64,000 nucleotides of DNA from Streptomyces sp. P3 (GTDB lineage Bacteria > Actinomycetota > Actinomycetes > Streptomycetales > Streptomycetaceae), in contig JAFEKX020000001.1 in NCBI GenBank assembly GCA_016893485.2, positions 868,001-932,000 on the forward strand, read 5' to 3'. The notes under the pieces were generated by a model. The model was not told the DNA's origin, ran no database searches, and worked only from the letters and a program-made list of their open reading frames with translations. The first letter of the stretch is position 1. Every line of letters starts with the position of its first letter. The translations under genes were made by a program, and so were the position numbers. Shown piece after piece: positions 38,363 to 46,960 of the stretch.

Positions 38363-39818
38363 ATGCCGACCGACACGGCTGAGCCGGGCCCGCGCGGCGG
38401 AGTGCTGCGCCCCGACCACTCGCCGGAGGCCGTCGGACGGGTGGCGTCCCTCGGGCTCACCACACCCCAGGACGTGTTCGGCCTGCGGCGCAGCGCCCAA
38501 CAGGCCGCGGCGGCCGTGGCGTTGGACCAGCAGGACCAGGTCCGGCTGGCCACCGCGCTGAGCGAACTGGGGCGCGACCGGCTCGGCTGCCGCGGCCTGG
38601 AAGTCGTCTTCGGCCTGGACGCCTCGGCGCAGCCGACGGCCCTCGTCATCACGTTCGTGTGGATCGGCGGGCCGCCGCCGGCCGAGGACACCCTGGACCT
38701 GGCGGCGAAGCTCGTACGGGTCGAGCACGAGGCCGGCGCCACGGTCAGCCGCATCGTCGTCACCCAGCCGCTCACCGCGCCCGGGCTGACGGCGGCCGAC
38801 CTGCGCGCACGCCTGGTCAAGGTGCTCGCCGGCGGTGCCCGGTCCACCGAGGCGGACGATCTGCGCGCCCAGACCCGCGACCTGGTCGCCGCCCTGGAGG
38901 AGACCCGCGCCCAGCGGGAGGAACTCCTGCATCTGAACGAGGAGTTGGAGGAGACCAACCGCGGAGTGCTCGCGCTCTACTCGGAGTTGACCCAGGAGCT
39001 GGAGACCACCAACAGCGGTGTGCTGGCCCTGCACTCCGAACTGGAGGACAAGCGGCACCAGTTGCTGGAGGCGAGCGAGGCCAAGACCCGCTTCTGGACC
39101 AACATCAGCCATGAGCTGCGCACTCCGGTCAACTCCGTGGTCGCGCTCTCCGCCCTGCTGCTGGCGCCCAGTTCACCACCGCTCACCGGTGAACAGCGGG
39201 AACAGGTCGACCTCATCGCGTCCTCCGGCCGCACCCTCCTGTCGCTGGTGAACGACCTCCTGGACGTCGCGAAGGCCGAGGCGGGCCACCTCGACATCCA
39301 TCCCCAACCGGTGGATCTGCGGCTCCTGTTCGCCCACCTCGGCACTCTCCTGCTGAGCAGCCCCAACCGGACCAGGTCACCCTCGTCACCCCCGGTCTCG
39401 AAGAGCAGCCGTCCCTGGTGACCGACGAGACGCTGCTGATCCGCATCCTGCGCAACCTCCTGTCCAACGCCCTGAAGTTCACCGAGCGGGGCGAGGTGCG
39501 CCTGGAGGTGGCCGTCGACCCCGAACTCTCCCCGCACGCCGTCCTGTTCACCATCACGGACACCGGGTGGGCATCCCCGCCGACGAACTCGGCCGGGTCT
39601 TCGAGGCGTTCTACCAGGTCCGCGGCCCCCACCAGAGGGGGCGCCCCGGTACCGGCCTGGGCCTGCCCTACGCCCGCACGCTCACCGAACTGCTCGGCGG
39701 TTCCCTCACCCTCACCAGCACCGCGGGCGTCGGCACCCGGGTCCAGGTACGCCTGCCGGACCTCGGCCGGGAACCCGCTCAAGAACCGGACACCGGAGGT
39801 TCGGACCATGCCCGATAA
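38363..39818 (+). CDS. Cytosolic sensor histidine kinase with coiled coil
   Basis: About 485 residues. N-terminal 150 residues form an unrecognised domain (VFGLRRSAQQAAAAVALDQQ). A coiled coil follows with two near repeats, EELEETNRGVLALYSEL and QELETTNSGVLALHSEL. Then H-box FWTNISHELRTPVNSVVALS, N-box RILRNLLSNALKFTERGEV, G1 FTITDTG and G2 GTGLGLPYARTLTELLGGS. No membrane segment, so the signal is internal. Frame changes near 39362 and 39568. Eighteen bases after the RsbX-like gene and overlapping the response regulator by 11 bases. Confidence 0.87.
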
Positions 39819-41410
39819 GGTCCAGGACCCCTCACCCGCGACCGTCCTGGTCATCGACGACAACGAGACGAACCGCTACGTCCTCACCAGTTGGCTCCGG
39901 CGCGCGGGACACACCGTCATCGGCGTCGCCACCGGTGAACAGGGGCTCGCGCGGCTGAACTCCGCCGAGAGCGCGCTGCCCGATCTCGCCATCATCGATG
40001 TGCTGCTGCCCGACATGAGCGGCTTCGAGGTCAGCGAACGCCTCAAGGCCGACCCGCGCACGGTCCATCTGCCGATCATCCAGATCTCCGCCGCCGCCAC
40101 CAGCGCCGACGACCACGCCGAAGGGCTGCGCCGGGGCGCGGACGCCTATCTCGACCAGCCCATCGACCCCGGCGAACTCCTCGCCACGGTCACCGCCACC
40201 CTGCGCTACGCCCGGGCCCGCCAGCGCGCCGAACGGCTCGCGCGACGCCTCATCGCGCTCAACGCGGCGACGCTGGACGTGTACAGCGCCGTGGGCTTCC
40301 ACTCGTTCGCCTCGGCGGCCACCGGCGGCGCGGCCGGGGTGCTGGACAGTCCGGCCAGCGCGGTGTTCCTCTCGCCCCAGGCACAGGCCGTGCACAGCAT
40401 GATCGACGATCCTCGGACCCCCGTACGCACGCATCCGGCCCATGTCGGCCTGCTGGACCAGCTGGCGGCCCAGGGCCTGCACCAGGACACCGGGGTCGCG
40501 GTCGTCCGCATTCCGCACGACCGCTGGCGAGCGCTGCTGCCGGGCGACCACCTGCCCGGCGAGATCGCGCTCGCGGTCGCCCGCACCAAACGCGGCCGTC
40601 CCCCGTCTGCCTGGCCGTCCCCTCGGCCGCCCTGGGCAGCGCCGACGACGAGCAGCTCTTCCAGCAGCTGGCCAACGCGAGCGCCCTGGCCCTGGAGGCC
40701 CTGCGCACGTACAACGAGGAACGCGCCCTGGGTCTGGCTCTGCAACGCTCGTTCCTGCCCAAGGAGTTGCCGACGGTCCCTGGCGTCGAACTGGCCTTCC
40801 GCTACCTCCCGGCCTCCGAACACGCCGAGATCGGCGGGGACTTCTACGAGGCGGTGCGGACGGTCGACGGCCTGCTGCTCGCCATCGGGGACGTCGTCGG
40901 GCACTCGGTGACGGCCGCGACGGTGATGGGCGAGGTACGGCACGCATTGCGCGCCTACGCCATCGAGGGCCACCCGCCGCACCGCATCCTGGAACGCCTG
41001 GAAACCCTGCTGGGCCAGTCGCAGCCCGGGGTCACGGTCACCCTCTGCCTGGTCCTCGTCACCCCGCACGACCGCCGGCTGCACATCGCCAACGCCGGCC
41101 ACATCCCGCCCCTGGTCGTCGACCCGCGGCACGGCCCGCGGTACCACCACCCCACGGTCCGCTGCTCGGCCTGGGGTTGCCGCATCCGCCGCCCACCGTC
41201 GTGCCGGCCCCGCCCGGCACCCGTCTGCTCCTGGTCACGGACGGCCTCGTGGAGGTGCGCACCGCCCATCTCGACGCCACGCTCGGCGAGTTCAGCGACG
41301 CGGTCATCGAAGGCCCCGCCGATCTCGAGGAGTTGTGCGAGGTGCTGCTCGCGCGTTTCGGGCACAACAAGGACGACGACATCGCCCTAATCGCCGCCCT
41401 GTTCTCGTAG
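39808..41410 (+). CDS. Response regulator with SpoIIE/PP2C phosphatase output
   Basis: About 533 residues. Receiver (1-125) with VLVIDDNETNRYVLTSW, phospho-acceptor Asp in LAIIDVLLPDMSGF and Lys-region position reading YLDQPIDPGEL (the conserved Lys before Pro is replaced by Gln). A GAF-like middle (about 150-310) leads to the PP2C domain: LQRSFLPKELPTVPGVELAF, EIGGDFYEAVRTVDG, AIGDVVGHSVTAATVM, LHIANAGHIPPLVV, LLVTDGLVEVR and KDDDIALIAALF. Frame changes near 40603 and 41152. GGAGG precedes ATG 39808. Analogous to RsbU/RsbP: phosphatase that would reactivate a STAS antagonist. Confidence 0.88.
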
Positions 41411-41432
41411 GGCGCGCCCCGGGCACGCGAGA

Positions 41433-41462
41433 GCCCCGGGACTCCTCGCGGAATCCCGGGGC
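41433..41462. terminator. Strong bidirectional terminator hairpin
   Basis: 13-base stem with one mismatch (GCCCCGGGACTCC against GGAATCCCGGGGC) and a TCGC loop, 22 bases after the response-regulator stop and 25 before the convergent PRC-barrel stop. Confidence 0.85.
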
Positions 41463-41487
41463 CGTGGTGCTCGCGGCAGCTGCCGGA

Positions 41488-41862
41488 TCAGACGAGCGGG
41501 CCGCCGAAGGGACCGCCTCGGCCGGTGCCGTAGTACGTGCCGACCTGGTCGTGGTAACCCCGGTCGCCGAGGTGCTTCTCCCGGTCGAACTCCGGGGCGT
41601 CCTTGATCTGTTGCTTGGTGAGGCCGACGGAGACCTTCTTCTCGTTCGGGTCGATGCTCACGACCGTGCTCGCCGGGAGCAGGACCTCCTTGCCGAAGAT
41701 CCACACACCCGTGTCGACCACCAGGTAGGAGTCGTCGACCTCGTCGGAGTGCTTGTCGACCTTGCCGATGCTGCCGTCCGTCGCCTCGACCTTGAATCCG
41801 GTCAGGTCGGTGCCCGGCTGGTGGCCCGACTCGGCCTGGTAACCCCATACGTTGTCCGTCAT
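41488..41862 (-). CDS. PRC-barrel domain protein
   Basis: 124-residue intact protein. PRC-barrel strands read FKVEATDGSIGKVDKHSDEV, SYLVVDTGVWIFGKEVLLP and VVSIDPNEKKVSVGLTKQQI, followed by a Gly/Tyr-rich tail (GTYYGTGRGGPFGGPLV). ATG 41862 has GGGGAGG six bases upstream; the frame is open upstream without a site. Such proteins are abundant and stress induced in Streptomyces; this one sits back-to-tail with the stress-signalling block. Confidence 0.87.
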   Translation of the reverse strand: MTDNVWGYQAESGHQPGTDLTGFKVEATDGSIGKVDKHSDEVDDSYLVVDTGVWIFGKEVLLPASTVVSIDPNEKKVSVGLTKQQIKDAPEFDREKHLGDRGYHDQVGTYYGTGRGGPFGGPLV

Positions 41863-41995
41863 GCGAAACCTCCCCTTGCAGTGCGTGAATCCGAGGAAGC
41901 CCGTCCGGTATCGCGGTGGGCGTCCCTCGGCAGGTCGAGTGCCCACCGTTTTCCGTCCCACACAACTTTATTGTTCGCCTACGCTCCGCATGAGG

Positions 41996-42166
41996 TCACC
42001 ACCGGTACCAACGGCCCCTCGACCCACCGCTTCCGGCACTGCGGAAGACGAATCCCAGGAGCCACAGAACGGCTACGACGACGGCGACCCACCAGAGAAA
42101 GTGAAGGGCGAATCCGGCGCCGCCCAATATCAGGGCGAGGAGAAGTACAAGAATCAACACAGCCAT
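41996..42166 (-). CDS. 56-residue hydrophobic membrane protein (copy 2)
   Basis: Paralogue of the protein at 33085-33255, same length: hydrophobic segments VLILVLLLALILGGAGFAL and VAVVVAVLWLLGFVF, then a basic tail ending GSRGRWYRW, identical over the last nine residues. ATG 42166 has AAAGGGG eight bases upstream. A SigB-type promoter (GAAT, 15 bases, GGGTAT) lies 28-52 bases upstream, so it is a probable member of a stress-sigma regulon, perhaps of the sigma factor in this block. Function unknown. Confidence 0.8.
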   Translation of the reverse strand: MAVLILVLLLALILGGAGFALHFLWWVAVVVAVLWLLGFVFRSAGSGGSRGRWYRW

Positions 42167-42193
42167 GTCGATTCCCCTTTCCGAAAGGCCGCG

Positions 42194-42218
42194 ATACCCG
42201 CTTTGCCGTATGCCATTC
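42194..42218 (-). promoter_or_regulatory. SigB-type promoter for hydrophobic protein copy 2
   Basis: On the minus strand: GAAT (42215-42218), 15-base spacer, GGGTAT (42194-42199). This fits the GNNT-N14-16-GGGTA(C/T) pattern known for SigB-family promoters of S. coelicolor. The -10 ends 28 bases before the start codon. Confidence 0.55.
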
Positions 42219-42329
42219 GGACGTTTCCCGGCCTTGCTTCAACGGTACGTCGCCGAGCGTCCCGACGGGCGCCTCCCGGCCGCCGCTTCCGGTCGGCATG
42301 AGACGGGTCATGCGGGTTACCCGAGGGCC

Positions 42330-43911
42330 GTGCTGAGAATCGGAATGGTCGCCGTGGTCGTAGGTGCCGCCCTCGCGGCGGTCGGTCTGGCCGTGGCGGT
42401 GTCGCCCTGGTGGTGGCCGGCGGCGGTGCCGCTGGCCGTGCTCGGCGCGGTCGGCGTGTGGGACCTGGTCCAGCGGCGGCACTCGGTGCTGCGCAACTAC
42501 CCGGTCATCGGGCACGCCCGCTTCCTGCTGGAGCGCATCCGTCCCGAGTTGCAGCAGTACTTCGTGGAGCGGAACTTCGACGGCCGCCCCTTCGACCGCG
42601 ACATCCGCAGCATCGTCTACGAGCGCGCCAAGGGCACCGCCGCCGAGGAGCCGTTCGGCACCGAACGCGACGTCTACCAGGCGGGCTACGAGTACCTGGT
42701 GCCGTCGATGGCCCCGCGCCCGGTGCCCAAGGACCCGCCGCGGGTCCGGATCGGCGGCCCGGACTGCACCCGGCCCTACGACATGGCCCTGCTGAACGTG
42801 TCCGCGATGAGCTTCGGCTCGCTGTCGGGCAACGCCGTGCTCGCGCTCAACCGGGGTGCCGCGGCAGGCGGTTTCGCGCACGACACCGGTGAGGGCGGGC
42901 TCTCGGAGTACCACTTGCGTCCGGGCGGCGACCTGGTCTGGGAGATCGGCACCGGGTACTTCGGCTGCCGGACCCGGGACGGAGACTTCGACCCCGGCGA
43001 GTTCGCCGAGAAGGCGTCGGGCGACAACGTCAAATGCGTCTCCCTCAAGCTGTCGCAGGGCGCCAAGCCCGGTATCGGCGGGTGCTGCCGGGCGCCAAGG
43101 TGAACGCGGAGATCGCGCGGGTGCGAGACGTCCCGGAGGGGCGGACGGTCGTCTCACCGCCGTATCACCGGGTGTTCTCCACGCCCCGTGAACTCGTCCG
43201 CTTCATCGCGCGGATGCGGGAGCTGTCCGGTGGCAAGCCGGCCGGTTTCAAGCTGTGCCCCGGTTCACGGCGGCAGTTCCTCGCCGTGTGCAAGGCGATG
43301 ATCGAGGAGGGCACCGCGCCCGACTTCATCATCGTCGACGGCGCGGAGGGCGGCACCGGAGCCGCCCCGCTCGAGTTCGCCGACCACATCGGCACCCCGC
43401 TCACCGAGGGTCTGATGACCGTCCACAACGCCCTGGTCGGCGCCGGCCTGCGGGACCGGATCCGGATCGGCGCGAGCGGCAAGATCGCCACCGGCACGGA
43501 CCTCGTCAAACGCATGATCCAGGGCGCCGACTACGGCAACGCGGCCCGCGCCATGATGTTCGCGGTCGGCTGCATCCAGGCCCAGCGCTGCCACACCAAC
43601 ACCTGCCCCGTCGGCGTCACCACCCAGGACCCGCGCCGGGCCCGCGCCCTCGACGTCGGCGACAAGGCCGCCCGCGTACAGCGCCTCCAGGAAGCCACCG
43701 TCGGCAGCGCCCTCCAGATCATGGCCTCCATGGGAGTCACCGACCCCGCACAGCTCCGGCCGCACATGCTGTGCCGCCGCATCGACCCGCAGACCGTCCG
43801 CTCCTACGACGTCCTCTACGACTGGCTCTCCCCGGCCAGTTGCTCGTCGAGCCCCCGGCGGACTGGGCGGCCGACTGGAAGGCCGCCGACCCCGACCACT
43901 TCACGACCTGA
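42330..43911 (+). CDS. Membrane-anchored FMN-binding glutamate-synthase-like protein
   Basis: About 527 residues. Two N-terminal hydrophobic segments (VAVVVGAALAAVGLAVAV and WWWPAAVPLAVLGAVGVWDL) are followed by the FMN/3Fe-4S synthase domain of GltB: MSFGSLSGNAVLALNRGA, HDTGEGGLSEYHL, ASGKIATGTDLVKRMIQGAD, and Cys residues in GCIQAQRCHTNTCPVGV that would bind the 3Fe-4S cluster. No amidotransferase or GXGXG domain, so it is not a full glutamate synthase. Frame changes near 43080 and 43838. GTG 42330 is the probable start; ATG 42345 is possible. Role unknown; archaeal-type stand-alone synthase domain or another amine oxidoreductase. Confidence 0.8.
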
Positions 43912-43936
43912 CCGACCGAGATACGCCCGGCCTCCC

Positions 43937-44589
43937 CTACCGTTCCACCAGCCCGGCCAGTTCCGAGTCGAAGAACATCGCCGGGTCGAACCCCATGCCG
44001 TCGAAGTGGCCCGCGAGTTCGAGGGACAGCACGCCGTGCAGGCGGGTCCAGAAGGTCAGGGCGCGGTGGAGGGCCGCGGGCGGGGCGGGGTGGTCGCCCG
44101 CCCAGTGCCGGTGCGCCTGGAGGTCGAGTTCGAACGCGCTCGCGGGACCGTCCGCGGGCAGTTCCGTGCTCGCGTCGAGAAGGAACGCCATGATCTCGGA
44201 CGCGATCCCGGTGATGTCGTCGGGCGCGTGGTAGCCGGGGACCGGTGTGCCGTAGATGAGGAAGTAGCGCTGCGGGTCGGCGAGGGCCCACTCGCGCAGC
44301 GCGTGGGCCAGGCCGGGCAGGTCGGTGCCGGACTCGGCGGCCGCGTGGAAGACGTCGGCGAGGCTGCGGTACGCGTCGCGGATGAGCTCGGTGATCAGGT
44401 CAGGTCGTCGCGGCTGGCGAAGTACCGGTAGAGGGCGGGTCCGCTCATGCCCATGCGCTTGGCGATCGCGTTGAGGGAGAGCGCGGAGGCGCCCGCCGTG
44501 GCGATCTGCTCCCGCGCGTGTTCCTTGACCTCCGCGCGGACCTGCTCGCGATAGCGCTCGCGTGGGGTCTTCGTGCCCGTTTCCGCCAT
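43937..44589 (-). CDS. TetR/AcrR-family regulator with 5-bp duplication
   Basis: About 217 residues. HTH LSLNAIAKRMGMSGPALYRYF follows a basic N-terminus; the ligand domain (ADVFHAAAESGTDLPGLAHA; FLIYGTPVPGYHAPDD) is of the TetR_C_13-like type with a WTRLHGVLSLELAGHF motif. The frame breaks exactly where ACCTG is tandemly duplicated (44396-44405 on the plus strand as CAGGT CAGGT), unlike the single-base homopolymer errors elsewhere. Divergent from the dehydrogenase gene; a perfect 14-base palindrome lies 34 bases upstream of the ATG. Confidence 0.82.
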
Positions 44590-44622
44590 GACCGGCCGCC
44601 TTCCACTCCCACTCGCCTACAC

Positions 44623-44636
44623 ACTGAAGCTTCAGT
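44623..44636. promoter_or_regulatory. Palindromic operator ACTGAAGCTTCAGT
   Basis: Perfect 14-base palindrome in an AT-rich divergent promoter region between the TetR and dehydrogenase genes. A -35-like TTGACG (44658-44663) and TTACAA 17 bases later point toward the dehydrogenase. Most likely the TetR operator. Confidence 0.7.
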
Positions 44637-44740
44637 TAGAAGCTATCACGATCGCTATTGACGACCCCCTCTCGCGTGAGTTACAACTTATAACGAACAC
44701 GAAGCCACCTAGCTCACAGCGGATCGCAGTGGAGGTCACC

Positions 44741-45806
44741 ATGAACAGCACCGACAGCACGAACCCCGTGGACAGCACCACCGAGGCACTCGTCGAGGTC
44801 GTCCTGCCCGGCAAGGTGGAGCCCGAGGGCCTGGAGGTCCGGCACGGATCGGTCCCCGTCGCGGGCCCCGGCCAGGTCCTGGTCCGGATGGAGGCGACCG
44901 GGGTCTCCTTCGCCGAACAGCAGATGCGCCGCGGGAAGTACTACGACCAGCCGCCGTTCCCCTTCGTCCCCGGCTACGACCTGGTGGGCACCGTCCAGAG
45001 CACCGGCGCCGGCGTCGAGCCGGGCCTGGCCGGCACCCGGGTGGCCGCGCTGGTCAAGGTCGGCGGCTGGGCCAGCCATGTGCTGGTCGACGCGGCCGAC
45101 GTGGTGCCGGTGCCCGAGGGGATCGGCGCGGCCGAGGCGGAGACGGTCGTCGTGAACGGCATCACCGCCTGGCAGATGCTGCACCGCAAGGCCCGCGTCC
45201 GCGCCGGCCAGACGATCCTGGTGCACGGGGCGAACGGCGGGGTGGGCACCGTCCTGGTCCAACTCGCCCACGCCGCAGGGGTGCATGTGATCGGCACGGC
45301 CTCCCCGCGCCACCCACGAGGCGCTCCGCGAGCAGGGCGTCGAGCCCATCGACTACCGCACCCCGGACCTCGCGGCCCGCGTCCGCGAGCTCTCCCCGCG
45401 CGGTGTGGACGCCGTCTTCGACCACGTCGGCGGCCCCAGCGTCGTCCGCTCCTGGCGTCTCCTCGCCCCCGGCGGCACGCTCGTCTCCTACGGCAGCGCC
45501 TCCACCCGTGACGACGAGGGCTCCAAGCAGCTGCCGGTGCTCAAGATCCTGGGCCGCGTCTGGATGTGGAACGCGCTGCCGAACGGCCGCCACGCCTACT
45601 TCTTCAACGTCTGGGCCGGGCGCGCCCTGAGCAAGAACAAGTTCCGCGCCCAGCTGAGCGCCGACCTCACGCAGGTCTTCGCGGCCCTCGAGCGAGGTGA
45701 GGTCAACGCCCGGATAGCGGCTCGACTCCCGCTCGCCCGCGTCTCGGACGCCGTCCGCCTTGCCGAGTCCGGCACGGTCGCCGGCAAGGTCGTCCTGATC
45801 CCGTGA
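44741..45806 (+). CDS. Zinc-independent MDR-family (quinone oxidoreductase-like) dehydrogenase
   Basis: About 355-residue medium-chain reductase. GroES-like N-domain (GQVLVRMEATGVSFAEQQMR, FVPGYDLVGTV), then NAD(P) fold with ILVHGANGGVGTVLVQLAHA. No zinc-ligand Cys cluster, so quinone-oxidoreductase type. An extra C near 45305 shifts the frame. ATG 44741 has GGAGG six bases upstream. Divergent from TetR, which probably represses it, and followed 47 bases later by a SnoaL-like gene, an arrangement typical for inducible detoxification of enones or quinones. Confidence 0.87.
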
Positions 45807-45853
45807 CGCGCCGTTTCCTCCCCTCTCCTTCACTACGTTCGAAAGGCCCCGCC

Positions 45854-46450
45854 GTGACCACCGTCCCGCCCGCCCGCACCGCCCGACACCACCGCGCCCG
45901 GCTGCTCGTCCCGGCGGCACTCGCCGCCCTCGCCTGCACGGCCATGACCGCCACGGCCTCGGACGCGTCCCCGAAGACCACAACGAAGACCACGACGACC
46001 ACGGTCGCGACCGCCCGTAGCCACGACGGCGTCCAGCGACCCAAGGTGATGCTCGACAACTGGCTCCGGCTCTGGAACGGCGACTACGACCAGGCGCCGG
46101 GCATCATCTCCCCGCCTTCCGCGTCCACGCCCGCCCTCCTCGACGGCGGCGACGGCAGCGCGATCCGGGGTGCCGACGGCCTCGTCGCCTGGATCAAGCA
46201 GACCCGCGCCGCATTCCCCGACCTCCGCTTCACCGAGCAGGTCACCCCGCTGATCGACGGCCGCCACGCGTCCGTGCGGTGGACGGCCACGGGGACCTAC
46301 GCCGGCGGCTTCCCCGGCGCCAAGGCCGAGCCCGGGACGGTGATCACGTTCACCGGCACCGACACACTCCGGATGCGCGACGGCAGGTTCGTGGAGTACT
46401 GGGTCAACACCGACACCCTCCAACTCCTCACCCAGCTCAAGGTGTTGTGA
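45854..46450 (+). CDS. Secreted SnoaL/NTF2-like protein
   Basis: 198 residues intact. Signal peptide (RHHRARLLVPAALAALACTA) and a Thr/Lys-rich linker, then a SnoaL-like ester-cyclase fold: LDNWLRLWNGDYDQAPGIIS, ADGLVAWIKQTRAAFPDLRF, VRWTATGTYAGGFPG and DGRFVEYWVNTDTLQLLTQL. GTG 45854 is chosen for GAAAGG seven bases upstream. Same strand as the dehydrogenase, probably one operon. Substrate unknown. Confidence 0.8.
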   Translation: MTTVPPARTARHHRARLLVPAALAALACTAMTATASDASPKTTTKTTTTTVATARSHDGVQRPKVMLDNWLRLWNGDYDQAPGIISPPSASTPALLDGGDGSAIRGADGLVAWIKQTRAAFPDLRFTEQVTPLIDGRHASVRWTATGTYAGGFPGAKAEPGTVITFTGTDTLRMRDGRFVEYWVNTDTLQLLTQLKVL

Positions 46451-46463
46451 CCCCGTGTGGCTG

Positions 46464-46898
46464 TCAGGCGCCCCAGTCCTCGACATGCGCGAGCACGTAG
46501 TCGGCCAGCTCGGGCGGCTGAAGATTGAGGGCCGCCACGGCAGGGCGACTGACGGCGACCCGCACCGGTTCGAAGAGGCCCGTGTCCGGGTCGTCGAGTT
46601 CCGGACCATGACGGAGGTTCGGGTCCATGGCGACCAGGTCGGCGCGGAAGTAGTGCTGGACGACAGTGCTCGTCCCGCGCGGTTCGGTCAGCGTCAGGAA
46701 CTCGGTGACCGGACCGATCGTGGCCCCGATCTCCTCCAACGCCTCGCGCCGCAGGGCCGCTTCGAGGTCCGCGTCCTCGGGCTCGACGCTCCCGCCGACG
46801 GCCGTGCAGTACGGATCGCCGCCGAGCCAGCCCCGCTTCAGGAACACCAGATGACCGTCGTCGAAGAGCACGACCCGCGCCTTGTGACGAACCCTCAT
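46464..46898 (-). CDS. Nudix hydrolase
   Basis: 144-residue intact protein. The Nudix box reads GGSVEPEDADLEAALRREAL then EEIGA, with the full GX5EX7REUXEEXGU pattern (RREALEEIG). N-terminal RVVLFDDGHLVFLKRGW is the usual first strand. Hydrolyses a nucleoside diphosphate linked to some X; substrate not predictable. Convergent with the SnoaL gene, 13 bases apart. Confidence 0.88.
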   Translation of the reverse strand: MRVRHKARVVLFDDGHLVFLKRGWLGGDPYCTAVGGSVEPEDADLEAALRREALEEIGATIGPVTEFLTLTEPRGTSTVVQHYFRADLVAMDPNLRHGPELDDPDTGLFEPVRVAVSRPAVAALNLQPPELADYVLAHVEDWGA

Positions 46899-46960
46899 GT
46901 TCCCAACGGTAGTGGGCCGAGCGGCAGTTCACCCCGAAGCCGACCGGCCCGTCTCCCGCC

